Positions 1-5,383 of a stretch of DNA of 10,961 nt are shown piece after piece. Position 1 is the stretch's first letter; each line of letters begins with the position of its first letter. Source of the stretch: CAZQGE01 sp964592815 (GTDB lineage Bacteria; Bacillota; Clostridia; Christensenellales; CAG-917); assembly GCA_964592815.1 (NCBI GenBank), contig CAZQGE010000043.1:1-10961 (forward strand). Reading direction: 5' to 3'. The notes beneath the pieces are model-generated. The model had not been told where the DNA came from. It saw only the letters and a list, made by a program, of their open reading frames with translations, and did no database searches. A program made the translations under genes and the position numbers.

Positions 1-306
1 GTGAGACAGTTCGGTCCCTATCCATCGTGGGCGTAGGATATTTGAGAGGCTCTGCTCCTAGTACGAGAGGACCGGGGTGGACGTACCTATGGTGCATCTG
101 TTGTCACGCCAGTGGCATAGCAGGGTAGCGATGTACGGATTGGATAAACGCTGAAAGCATCTAAGCGTGAAACCAGCCTCAAGATAAGATATCCCTAAAG
201 AGAAATCTGAGTAAGGCCCCTTGTAGACCACAAGGTTGATAGGTCGGGTGTGTAAGTGCAGCAATGCATTGAGCTGACCGATACTAATAGGCCGAGGGCT
301 TCAATC
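1..306 (+). rRNA. rrl: 23S ribosomal RNA, 3' end (partial)
   Basis: This is the 3' terminal part of the large-subunit rRNA, from the end of domain V through domain VI. The universally conserved sarcin-ricin loop (AGTACGAGAGGACCGG) lies at 60-75, preceded by the conserved CAGTTCGGTCCCTATC segment near the left edge. The 3' end is estimated near 306 by comparison with the usual Bacillota ending, a GACCGATACTAAT-type stretch followed by CCGAGGGCTT. The exact terminus could be off by several bases. The 5' part of the gene lies outside the window. Confidence 0.97.
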
Positions 307-419
307 AAGAAAATACAACAATTGAACCTAGTCTTAAAAATTTAATCAGCAAATCTTTTTCTGTTATGCAGTTGTGAATGTGCGAAAGAATGTGCGAGCA
401 TTCAAAAACATTCAACAAT
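307..419 (+). other. 23S-5S internal transcribed spacer with hairpins and a direct repeat
   Basis: The ~113-base spacer contains no tRNA. A six-base inverted pair, TTCAAT (300-305) and ATTGAA (321-326), can fold right at the 23S 3' end. Just before 5S, a ten-base repeat GAATGTGCGA occurs at 376-385 and 388-397 (period 12). The segment can fold into an outer stem, 372-381 with 408-418 (one bulged base), around an inner stem GAATG/CATTC (388-392 with 399-403). These are plausible processing structures for rRNA maturation; the folding is judged by eye only. Confidence 0.55.
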
Positions 420-538
420 TACCGGTGTCAATGGCGATGAGGATCCACCTGTTCTCATACCGAACACAGAAGTTAAGCTCATCAGCGCAGATGGTACTTG
501 GCTGGACACGGCCTGGGAGAGTATGTCGATGCCGGTTT
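420..538 (+). rRNA. rrf: 5S ribosomal RNA
   Basis: The stretch has the typical bacterial 5S landmarks: a closing stem from ACCGG (421-425) and CCGGT (532-536), the conserved loop segment CCGAACACAGAAGTTAAGC around 460-478, and GATGGTACTTGG followed by GGGAGAGTATG near the 3' side. The length of about 118 bases fits the family. The ends are estimated from the closing helix and may be off by one to three bases. It is the last gene of the rRNA operon and is followed directly by a terminator. Confidence 0.95.
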
Positions 539-544
539 CAAAAC

Positions 545-576
545 AAAAAAGCACTTACAAACGTAAGTGCTTTTTT
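545..576 (+). terminator. Intrinsic terminator of the rRNA operon
   Basis: A perfect eight-base-pair stem, GCACTTAC (551-558) with GTAAGTGC (563-570) and an AAAC loop, is followed by six Ts (571-576) and preceded by six As (545-550) that can extend the stem. It sits just after 5S and is a textbook Rho-independent terminator. The flanking A-tract means it could also work on the opposite strand. Confidence 0.93.
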
Positions 577-628
577 GACGTCAAATAAATGCAAATAGCT
601 TTGGATAGTATTTATAAATTATAAATGT

Positions 629-657
629 TTGACTTAGGGATGTAAAAATAGTATAAT
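629..657 (+). promoter_or_regulatory. Sigma-A-type promoter for the small lipoprotein
   Basis: TTGACT (629-634) and a perfect TATAAT (652-657) are separated by exactly 17 bases. An AT-only near-palindrome at 611-625 sits immediately upstream and could act as an UP element. The expected transcription start, seven bases after the -10, is about 664. That is the first base of the ribosome binding site, so the leader would be only about 12 bases long. Confidence 0.85.
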
Positions 658-675
658 TTTGATGAGGATATGTGT

Positions 676-1053
676 ATGAAAAAGAAGAGTATTGCTATTG
701 TTTCAGTAATTTTACTTATTTTAGTTTTAGGTGTTTGTTTGTCAGCTTGTAATGCTGAAAACTTTGAAAATAAACTTAAAAACAAGGGATATAACGTTAC
801 GGTTGAAGGGCAGAATGGAGCGTTTGTTATGACTTTTAACAGTCTGCTTAGTTCGGAATATAAAGGCAAAGTAGAATGGGTTGTATCAGCAAGCAAAGGC
901 ATTGATAGCGTGAAGATATTTAAGTTTGATAATCTTAAAGATGCCAAAACTTTTGAAACTAGTGGAGAGTATGTAATTTACGGTAACAAAATTTATAGAA
1001 CTACAACTTGCGTGATTGTTGGCACAGAACAAGGCGTAAGGGACGCAAAATAA
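676..1053 (+). CDS. Small predicted lipoprotein, unknown function
   Basis: The product is a 125-residue secreted lipoprotein of a family I do not recognise. The N-terminus reads MKKKS followed by a hydrophobic run and a lipobox LSAC with the lipidated cysteine at residue 25, so it should be anchored on the outer face of the membrane. The mature part of about 100 residues begins NAENFENKLKNKGYNV and ends with a short predicted beta-rich segment (around YVIYGNKIYRTTT and CVIVGTEQ); no catalytic motif is visible. I chose ATG 676 over ATG 670 because the GAGGA at 664-668 lies 7 bases before 676 but only 1 base before 670. It has its own strong promoter and a terminator about 200 bases downstream, so it is monocistronic. 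Being next to the rRNA operon probably says nothing about its role. Confidence 0.82.
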   Translation: MKKKSIAIVSVILLILVLGVCLSACNAENFENKLKNKGYNVTVEGQNGAFVMTFNSLLSSEYKGKVEWVVSASKGIDSVKIFKFDNLKDAKTFETSGEYVIYGNKIYRTTTCVIVGTEQGVRDAK

Positions 1054-1138
1054 CATTTTCTGCGAAATTAGTTTGCAGTTTTAAGAGATCTTGATAGATT
1101 GAACTTTGTTTATAAGATTTTTATTTATTAAAATCGCA

Positions 1139-1157
1139 TTGTAACAGATTTGTAACA
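1139..1157. repeat. Direct repeat TTGTAACA x2, operator-like
   Basis: TTGTAACA occurs at 1139-1146 and again at 1150-1157, a period of 11 bases or about one helical turn. This geometry is typical of sites for dimeric OmpR/PhoB-type response regulators, but no promoter or gene start is visible next to it. The rest of the 200-base gap (1054-1253) shows nothing else I can support. It may be chance in AT-rich DNA. Confidence 0.25.
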
Positions 1158-1253
1158 AATATGATGATTGAACATCAGTATGATTATTAACACATTGCGG
1201 AATAAATTCTAAATATGCTGTGACACCTTTCATAAGTAGAGAAAAAGTTTATT

Positions 1254-1286
1254 AAAAAACCACTTGAATTTCAGGTGGCTTTTTTT
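1254..1286. terminator. Bidirectional terminator between convergent genes
   Basis: CCACTTGA (1260-1267) pairs with TCAGGTGG (1271-1278), giving eight pairs with one G-U and an ATT loop. Six As precede the stem (1254-1259) and seven Ts follow it (1280-1286), so it has a U-tract in both directions. On the plus strand it ends the lipoprotein transcript from 676-1053. On the minus strand it begins just past the dpaB stop codon and ends the dpaAB transcript. Confidence 0.9.
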
Positions 1287-1294
1287 GTTGTCTT

Positions 1295-1885
1295 TTATAG
1301 TAGTACGGGTTGAAGTTGTTTTCCATTTAGCGCTTCTAGACACGTTTCCGTAATTAGTGTAGTGTTTGATATTAAGCTATTGCTTTTTTTGTGAGGCGCG
1401 TCTTGACCAAGCGGCACAAAGTAAATATTTTTTGTGTTTATTAGCAGCCCGAAATTTTTAGCATTTGCACCAAGTGCATCATTTGTTGCAAGAGATAAAA
1501 CAACAGGTCTGTTATTTCGCAAATGTGCTTTGACTGCCATTGTAACTGGTGTATCGGTTATTCCGCCAGCTATTTTTGCAAGAGTATTGCCTGTGCAAGG
1601 CGCAACCAACATAATATCCAACGGAGTTGCCGTTCCCAAAGGCTCAGACCCTACGATAGTTGTTATCGGCGTTTGTCCTGTTTTTTCTTCAATTAACGAA
1701 AAAAAGTCTGATGCTTTGAAAAATCTGGTATCCAAATTAGCAACGTTAAAGCTAAATATTGGCGTTATGTCAAAACCAAGTTTTTTCAAATTATCTATTT
1801 CAGGCAAAATTTTTGAAAAGGTACAAAATGACCCTGTTACAGCAAGTCCTAGTTTCATAGCAATTAAAGTTTCAGTTGAAACCAT
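1295..1885 (-). CDS. dpaB: Dipicolinate synthase subunit B
   Basis: This is the flavoprotein-like subunit (also called SpoVFB) of the two-subunit enzyme that makes dipicolinic acid from a lysine-pathway dihydrodipicolinate-type intermediate in the mother cell during spore formation. Numbering from the first ATG (196 residues), the flavoprotein-fold signature regions are visible: KLGLAVTGSFCTFSK at 11-25, SEPLGTATPLDIMLVAPCTGNT at about 80-101, LRNNRPVVLSLATNDALGAN at about 122-141, and NIYFVPLGQDAPHKKSNS at about 153-170, then a C-terminal GKQLQPV. These match the B. subtilis protein as I recall it. Six bases separate it from dpaA. The start is uncertain: AGGAGG (1892-1887) ends one base before the ATG at 1885, while the alternative ATG at 1858, whose product begins MKLGLAVTGS, is 28 bases from that site. 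Confidence 0.95.
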   Translation of the reverse strand: MVSTETLIAMKLGLAVTGSFCTFSKILPEIDNLKKLGFDITPIFSFNVANLDTRFFKASDFFSLIEEKTGQTPITTIVGSEPLGTATPLDIMLVAPCTGNTLAKIAGGITDTPVTMAVKAHLRNNRPVVLSLATNDALGANAKNFGLLINTKNIYFVPLGQDAPHKKSNSLISNTTLITETCLEALNGKQLQPVLL

Positions 1886-1891
1886 ACCTCC

Positions 1892-2608
1892 TTATAATGA
1901 TAGTTTGCGGAATAAAAATTCCTTCATAGCGATAGCTGCGCTGTGAGGTGAATATTTTGCGGGTAGTGCGGGATAGACGTCGGCGTCAAGTCCGAGATAT
2001 TTAGTCAGGTTTAAGTCAACCGCAGGCATTGTAGCAAGGTCGATATATAGGGCTGATTTTTTTGTAGTTCTAATTTCTTTTTCAGAAATCAACTCGGCAG
2101 GCGCGGTGTTTATTATTATGTCATAAGCAGAAAAATCAAAGTTTTTTGATTGAATGACATTGTTCGCAAACGCAAAAGCAGGTCTAATTGAATTTGTTGT
2201 TGCTATGTCAAAATTCATTTTTAATCCCTGAAAACAAGACGCCAAAGCTGCGCCGATGCGCCCGAAACCAATTATTAAAGAATTCGTGTCTTTAAGCCCT
2301 AACGGACTTTTAGTTAGTATAACTGCCAATGCTCCTTCAGCCGTTAAACGTGCGTTTAAGGCTTGGAAACGTTCGTCATCAAGGATATTGTAAAAGACTA
2401 TATTTTTTGCCTTAAAACCGCTTAAGGCATTCAAATCAATTTTTCCTCCAACAACTATGCTGTCCGCAACCAAATTTTCTGTTAGTTCAGAATTTAGTTT
2501 GGTATTTGGAGCAAAAACATATATTTGTTGAGGTGTATCAATTCCATCCAACATTGTTTTCAAATAGTTCATTCGCTCATCTGATAAGTCCACAAAAATT
2601 TGGCTCAT
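1892..2608 (-). CDS. dpaA: Dipicolinate synthase subunit A (short form)
   Basis: This is the NAD(P)-binding dehydrogenase-like subunit (SpoVFA) that works with DpaB in the mother cell to make the dipicolinate that fills the spore core. The product has 238 residues. The dinucleotide-binding glycine motif GFGRIG lies at 114-119, within SLIIGFGRIGAALASCF. It is preceded by LTAEGALAVIL (about 88-98), matching the family's TVEGTIMLAI segment. INTAPAELI (about 166-174), an LYIDLAT strand and ALPAKYSPHSAA near 214-225 follow, as in other members. The family is usually near 295 residues, so roughly 60 are missing, mostly from the N-terminal domain. I chose ATG 2608 because GGAGG (2619-2615) lies six bases before it. 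The frame extends to 2635, but that extension has no visible binding site. Confidence 0.93.
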   Translation of the reverse strand: MSQIFVDLSDERMNYLKTMLDGIDTPQQIYVFAPNTKLNSELTENLVADSIVVGGKIDLNALSGFKAKNIVFYNILDDERFQALNARLTAEGALAVILTKSPLGLKDTNSLIIGFGRIGAALASCFQGLKMNFDIATTNSIRPAFAFANNVIQSKNFDFSAYDIIINTAPAELISEKEIRTTKKSALYIDLATMPAVDLNLTKYLGLDADVYPALPAKYSPHSAAIAMKEFLFRKLSL

Positions 2609-2623
2609 AATTTTCCTCCAAAG

Positions 2624-2651
2624 TATCCTATGCAAATAAAATAAATTGAGT
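2624..2651 (-). promoter_or_regulatory. Candidate sigma-K promoter of dpaAB
   Basis: On the minus strand, AC (2651-2650) is followed by 17 bases and then CATAGGATA (2632-2624). This fits the published sigma-K pattern AC-N17-CATANNNTA. The B. subtilis orthologous operon is under sigma-K control, which supports the reading. The caution is position: the expected start, about six bases past the box, falls at about 2618, inside the GGAGG of dpaA, leaving GAGGA at the very 5' end of the message. A sigma-E reading (CATACANT) fits less well. Confidence 0.5.
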
Positions 2652-2655
2652 TAAC

Positions 2656-2684
2656 ACAATAATTTGTGGAAACAACATAAATTA
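2656..2684 (+). promoter_or_regulatory. Candidate sigma-K-like promoter of the ATPase gene
   Basis: On the plus strand, CATAAATTA (2676-2684) matches CATANNNTA, with an AC at 2656-2657 that is 18 bases upstream, one base longer than the usual spacing. It mirrors the box in front of dpaA and likewise sits three or four bases before the ribosome binding site. Such boxes arise often by chance in AT-rich DNA, so confidence is low. Confidence 0.3.
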
Positions 2685-2699
2685 AATGGAGGAAAGATT

Positions 2700-3743
2700 A
2701 TGGAAAATTATTTTATGGGCAATAACACAGCTGACGGATTCAAAGGATTTTTTGAAGATGAGATAGAAGGAAAGCGCAAAGTATATTTATTAAAAGGCGG
2801 ACCAGGAACAGGAAAGTCAACTATGATGCGTAAAATAGGAGCTGAATGCAAAGTTAGGGGATATGATTATGAACTTTGGTTTTGTTCTGGGGATACAGAC
2901 AGCATAGATGGTGTGTATATTAAAGACATAAACGTGCTTATTATGGACGCAACCTCTCCTCACGCTATTGAAGTAAAACTGCCTGTAGTTAGGGATATCA
3001 TTGTCAATTTGGCAGATGCGATTGACGATAAAATTTTGCAAAAATATAGAACTGAAATTGATGAGTGCTTAGGCAATAAAAAACAATTTTACTTTTTCGC
3101 ATATCAACATTTGAAGATTGCGAAACTGTATGATGATATGTATAATTATTCTCAAAATAAAGTCGAAATAAATGCTTTTGATACAAAAAAAATTTTATAT
3201 GTTTTAGAACTTATCAACAAAGAAAACGGTGTGGAAAATTTAATTTGTGAAAATGATTATTCTGCTAAAATAGTTAGAAATGTGTTTGTAAAAGCTATTT
3301 CAGCACAAGGCGAAACGTTCCTTAAAAATAAATTTGAAAATAAGTTTATTATTGGGTTTAGCGGGTCAAAAAAAGAAATTGACAAATGTTTCAAAACTAT
3401 TGCTAATCGCATAAAAACGTGTATTATTATACGCAATCCACTTATTTGGGAAAGGATTGATGGTTTGATTGCAAACAACGTAATTCTTATTGATGAGAGT
3501 TGCTTAAGAGATATGAATATTAAAGAAAATGAGAGAATTATATTAGATGACGTTGAAGATGCGCACGGCGAAAAAAGATTTTTTATGGAATGTAAAAACA
3601 ATCAAATAATGCTTGCGTGTCATTGTTTGCAAAAAGCTAAAGAATGTCATAAAGAATGCGAAAGTTATTATATTAAAGCTCAAAAAGTTGATGCTCTTAA
3701 TAAAATCTATACAAAACATGCAAAAAACGTGTTTGAAAATTGA
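2700..3743 (+). CDS. P-loop ATPase with degenerate second half, sporulation-associated family
   Basis: The 347-residue protein resembles the uncharacterised two-half ATPase family of spore-forming Bacillota that is annotated as PRK06851-like. The N-terminal half has a full Walker A, GGPGTGKST at 33-41, then CSGDTDSIDGVYI (62-74) and VLIMDATSPH (79-88). The C-terminal half repeats the layout: FIIGFSGSKKEI (216-227) sits where the P-loop should be but lacks the GKS/T core, IDGLIANNVILID (253-265) mirrors the IDGVYI...VLIMD stretch, and ACHCLQKAKECHKE (306-319) mirrors AYQHLKIAKLYDDM (134-147). So only the first half should bind ATP normally. The substrate is unknown. ATG 2700 is chosen because GGAGG (2688-2692) lies seven bases upstream; a TTG at 2664 opens the same frame. 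It is divergent from dpaAB, which suggests a sporulation role. Confidence 0.85.
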   Translation: MENYFMGNNTADGFKGFFEDEIEGKRKVYLLKGGPGTGKSTMMRKIGAECKVRGYDYELWFCSGDTDSIDGVYIKDINVLIMDATSPHAIEVKLPVVRDIIVNLADAIDDKILQKYRTEIDECLGNKKQFYFFAYQHLKIAKLYDDMYNYSQNKVEINAFDTKKILYVLELINKENGVENLICENDYSAKIVRNVFVKAISAQGETFLKNKFENKFIIGFSGSKKEIDKCFKTIANRIKTCIIIRNPLIWERIDGLIANNVILIDESCLRDMNIKENERIILDDVEDAHGEKRFFMECKNNQIMLACHCLQKAKECHKECESYYIKAQKVDALNKIYTKHAKNVFEN

Positions 3744-3745
3744 CT

Positions 3746-3774
3746 ATGACAGGAAACTGAATGTGTAGTATAAT
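3746..3774 (+). promoter_or_regulatory. Sigma-A-type promoter of the acyltransferase gene
   Basis: ATGACA (3746-3751, five of six consensus bases) is followed by a 17-base spacer and a perfect TATAAT (3769-3774). It begins right after the ATPase stop codon, so the acyltransferase can be transcribed on its own. The expected start, seven bases past the -10, is 3781, exactly the first base of an in-frame ATG. Confidence 0.72.
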
Positions 3775-3888
3775 TAAATTATGCAACACAAACCATCAAA
3801 TAATAAGAAATACAATTCAAGCGAAAATCATACGCAATTTGCTGAAAAAAATGTGTGTTTAAGCGAAAAACGTGTTAAAGGCGATAAG

Positions 3889-5163
3889 ATGTACTCTAAG
3901 TTTTACAACCGAGTATTTTCTTTTTGTTGCTCGGTTGCGTGCAAATATTTTAAGGCAGATTGCAACGTATCAAAAGAGTTTGAAGCGCAGGTAAAAAGTG
4001 ATAAACCTATGCTTATTTTGTGTAACCATTTGTCATCGATTGACTTTTTGTTTGCGTCAAAACCGTTATGGGGTAAAAAAGTAAGTTTTGTTGTTGCGGA
4101 TAATATGCACTATTCAAATAAGTTTTTGCTTGGGGCGTTAAAAAAATATCACAGCATATTCAAAAAACAATTTTCTTTAGATATTCTTTGTATAAAAAAA
4201 ATAAAAAATTACATAGACAATGGAGTTTCGGTTGTAATTTGTCCTGAAGGAAAAGTATCAGCAGAGGGTGTTACGGCTGAAATTCAACCATCAATAGGAA
4301 AACTTGTAAAATTTTTGAATTGCGCGGTTGGTAAAATTGTTGTAAGTGGAGCAGGGTTAACGCGTCCGAAATGGGCGTACTCCACAAGAGTTGGCAAAAT
4401 TGAAGGCAATGCCAATATGTTGTTTTCAAAGCAAGACGTTGAAAATTTAAGCGTAGATGAAATATACCATAAAATTGCAAATGAATTGGCGCATAATGAG
4501 CATATATATCAAGAAGAAAAACAGATTTTATTCAAGGGGAAGAATTTTGCAAGAGGACTTGAACGACTGCTATATAAATGCCCTGTTTGTGGAGAAGAAT
4601 TTTGCAATCAAACTGAAAACGATGTCATTAGATGCACCAAATGTGGGAATATGATAAGATATGAACATAATGGAAAACTGGTTGGTATAAACGGCGGAAA
4701 TGCTCCTTTTTCGAGAATTGATGAATGGGCAGAATGGCAAAAGGAACAAGAGTTGCAAGAGGAAATTAAAACAAAAGTTCCGATTACGTACCCTGTGTGG
4801 TTGTTTGTCGGAAACAGAGAGAAGGTCGCCTATGATTTTATTGCTGAAGGAAGGCTCACCTATCTTGATGGCGTTTTTCAATTTGTTTGTGACAAACCGT
4901 ACATAGATAAGGACGTGGAATTAGACTTCAACGTTTCATATATGACTCCGCACATAAAAACAAACGGCTTAAAAAAATATATCGACAAAAAATATCAAAA
5001 CTTGCTTTTTGATATGCGTAATGTGCCGACAGTTGCAAATATTCCAGGCGATACGTTGGACTTAATGTATGAAAATGATGCTTGCAGATTTATGTTTTAT
5101 GAGCAAAGAGCCTCGACTAAGTTGGCTTATAGGGTGGAAAACTATTACAAAACAAAAGGTTAA
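3889..5163 (+). CDS. PlsC-type acyltransferase with zinc ribbon and C-terminal extension
   Basis: This is a lysophospholipid/glycerophosphate acyltransferase-like protein (424 residues), expected to transfer fatty acyl groups to a lipid precursor at the inner membrane face. The catalytic motif I, HLSSID (H-x4-D), is at 47-52 and the phosphate-binding motif CPEGK is near 118-122. GAGLTRPKWA (about 154-163) corresponds to the later acyltransferase block. After about residue 230 comes a zinc ribbon with Cys pairs CPVC (231/234) and CTKC (249/252), then a Glu/Lys-rich linker and a predicted beta-rich C-terminal domain of about 125 residues. This layout is longer than plain PlsC (~240). ATG 3889 is chosen because AAAGG (3877-3881) lies seven bases before it. 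The frame is open back to ATG 3781, which would add 36 low-complexity residues. The exact acyl acceptor is not shown. Confidence 0.85.
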   Translation: MYSKFYNRVFSFCCSVACKYFKADCNVSKEFEAQVKSDKPMLILCNHLSSIDFLFASKPLWGKKVSFVVADNMHYSNKFLLGALKKYHSIFKKQFSLDILCIKKIKNYIDNGVSVVICPEGKVSAEGVTAEIQPSIGKLVKFLNCAVGKIVVSGAGLTRPKWAYSTRVGKIEGNANMLFSKQDVENLSVDEIYHKIANELAHNEHIYQEEKQILFKGKNFARGLERLLYKCPVCGEEFCNQTENDVIRCTKCGNMIRYEHNGKLVGINGGNAPFSRIDEWAEWQKEQELQEEIKTKVPITYPVWLFVGNREKVAYDFIAEGRLTYLDGVFQFVCDKPYIDKDVELDFNVSYMTPHIKTNGLKKYIDKKYQNLLFDMRNVPTVANIPGDTLDLMYENDACRFMFYEQRASTKLAYRVENYYKTKG

Positions 5164-5183
5164 TCCGCAATTTTTGATAAGAT

Positions 5184-5360
5184 TATGCGCAGTTTATGCG
5201 CGGAAGTAATTTAATAAATTAGAAAATTTTACTAATAACATTCAAAAAAAGCCAATTAAAAGTTAGAAATTCCATTTTTGAGCAGTCCTATTTTGCTTGG
5301 TTTTTATCTTGACATCTCGTGTATGCGCGTGTAATATATTATATAAGTGTATTTATGCGT
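5184..5360. repeat. Four dispersed TATGCGC/T heptamers upstream of the giant lipoprotein
   Basis: TATGCGC occurs at 5184-5190, 5195-5201 and 5322-5328, and TATGCGT at 5354-5360, in an otherwise AT-rich 220-base gap. The third copy lies inside the promoter spacer and the fourth in the leader, which would suit an operator. The first two copies can also form a weak GCGC/GCGC hairpin, with no T-tract after it, so it is not a convincing terminator for the acyltransferase gene. Nothing else supportable is seen between 5164 and 5308. Confidence 0.25.
5309..5337 (+). promoter_or_regulatory. Sigma-A-type promoter of the giant lipoprotein gene
   Basis: A perfect TTGACA (5309-5314) is followed by 17 bases and TAATAT (5332-5337), a four-of-six -10. 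Overlapping alternatives such as TATATT (5335-5340) have longer spacing. The expected start near 5344 gives a leader of about 40 bases that contains the GC-rich segment GTTCGCGCGCAC just before the ribosome binding site. Confidence 0.6.
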
Positions 5361-5383
5361 GTTCGCGCGCACGGAGGAAAGAT

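Noticed and set aside
307..419. tRNA gene in the 23S-5S spacer
   Set aside because: No cloverleaf, TTC-loop or CCA-type end can be found in the 113 bases.
58..598. Open frames on both strands within 23S and 5S rRNA
   Set aside because: They overlap highly conserved rRNA sequence (sarcin-ricin loop, 5S core) and have no ribosome binding sites, so they are chance frames.
612..947. 111-codon minus-strand frame opposite the small lipoprotein
   Set aside because: The plus strand has a promoter, ribosome binding site, signal peptide and lipobox; the minus frame has none and is a shadow.
1434..1946. 170-codon plus-strand frame across dpaB
   Set aside because: It lies opposite a well-recognised DpaB and is explained as its antisense shadow.
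3740..3774. TTGACT (3740-3745) as the -35 for the acyltransferase promoter
   Set aside because: Its spacing to TATAAT is 23 bases, too long; ATGACA at 3746-3751 gives the ideal 17.
5181..5205. Terminator after the acyltransferase gene
   Set aside because: The GCGC/GCGC stem is only four pairs and no T-tract follows; no convincing terminator is visible before the next promoter.
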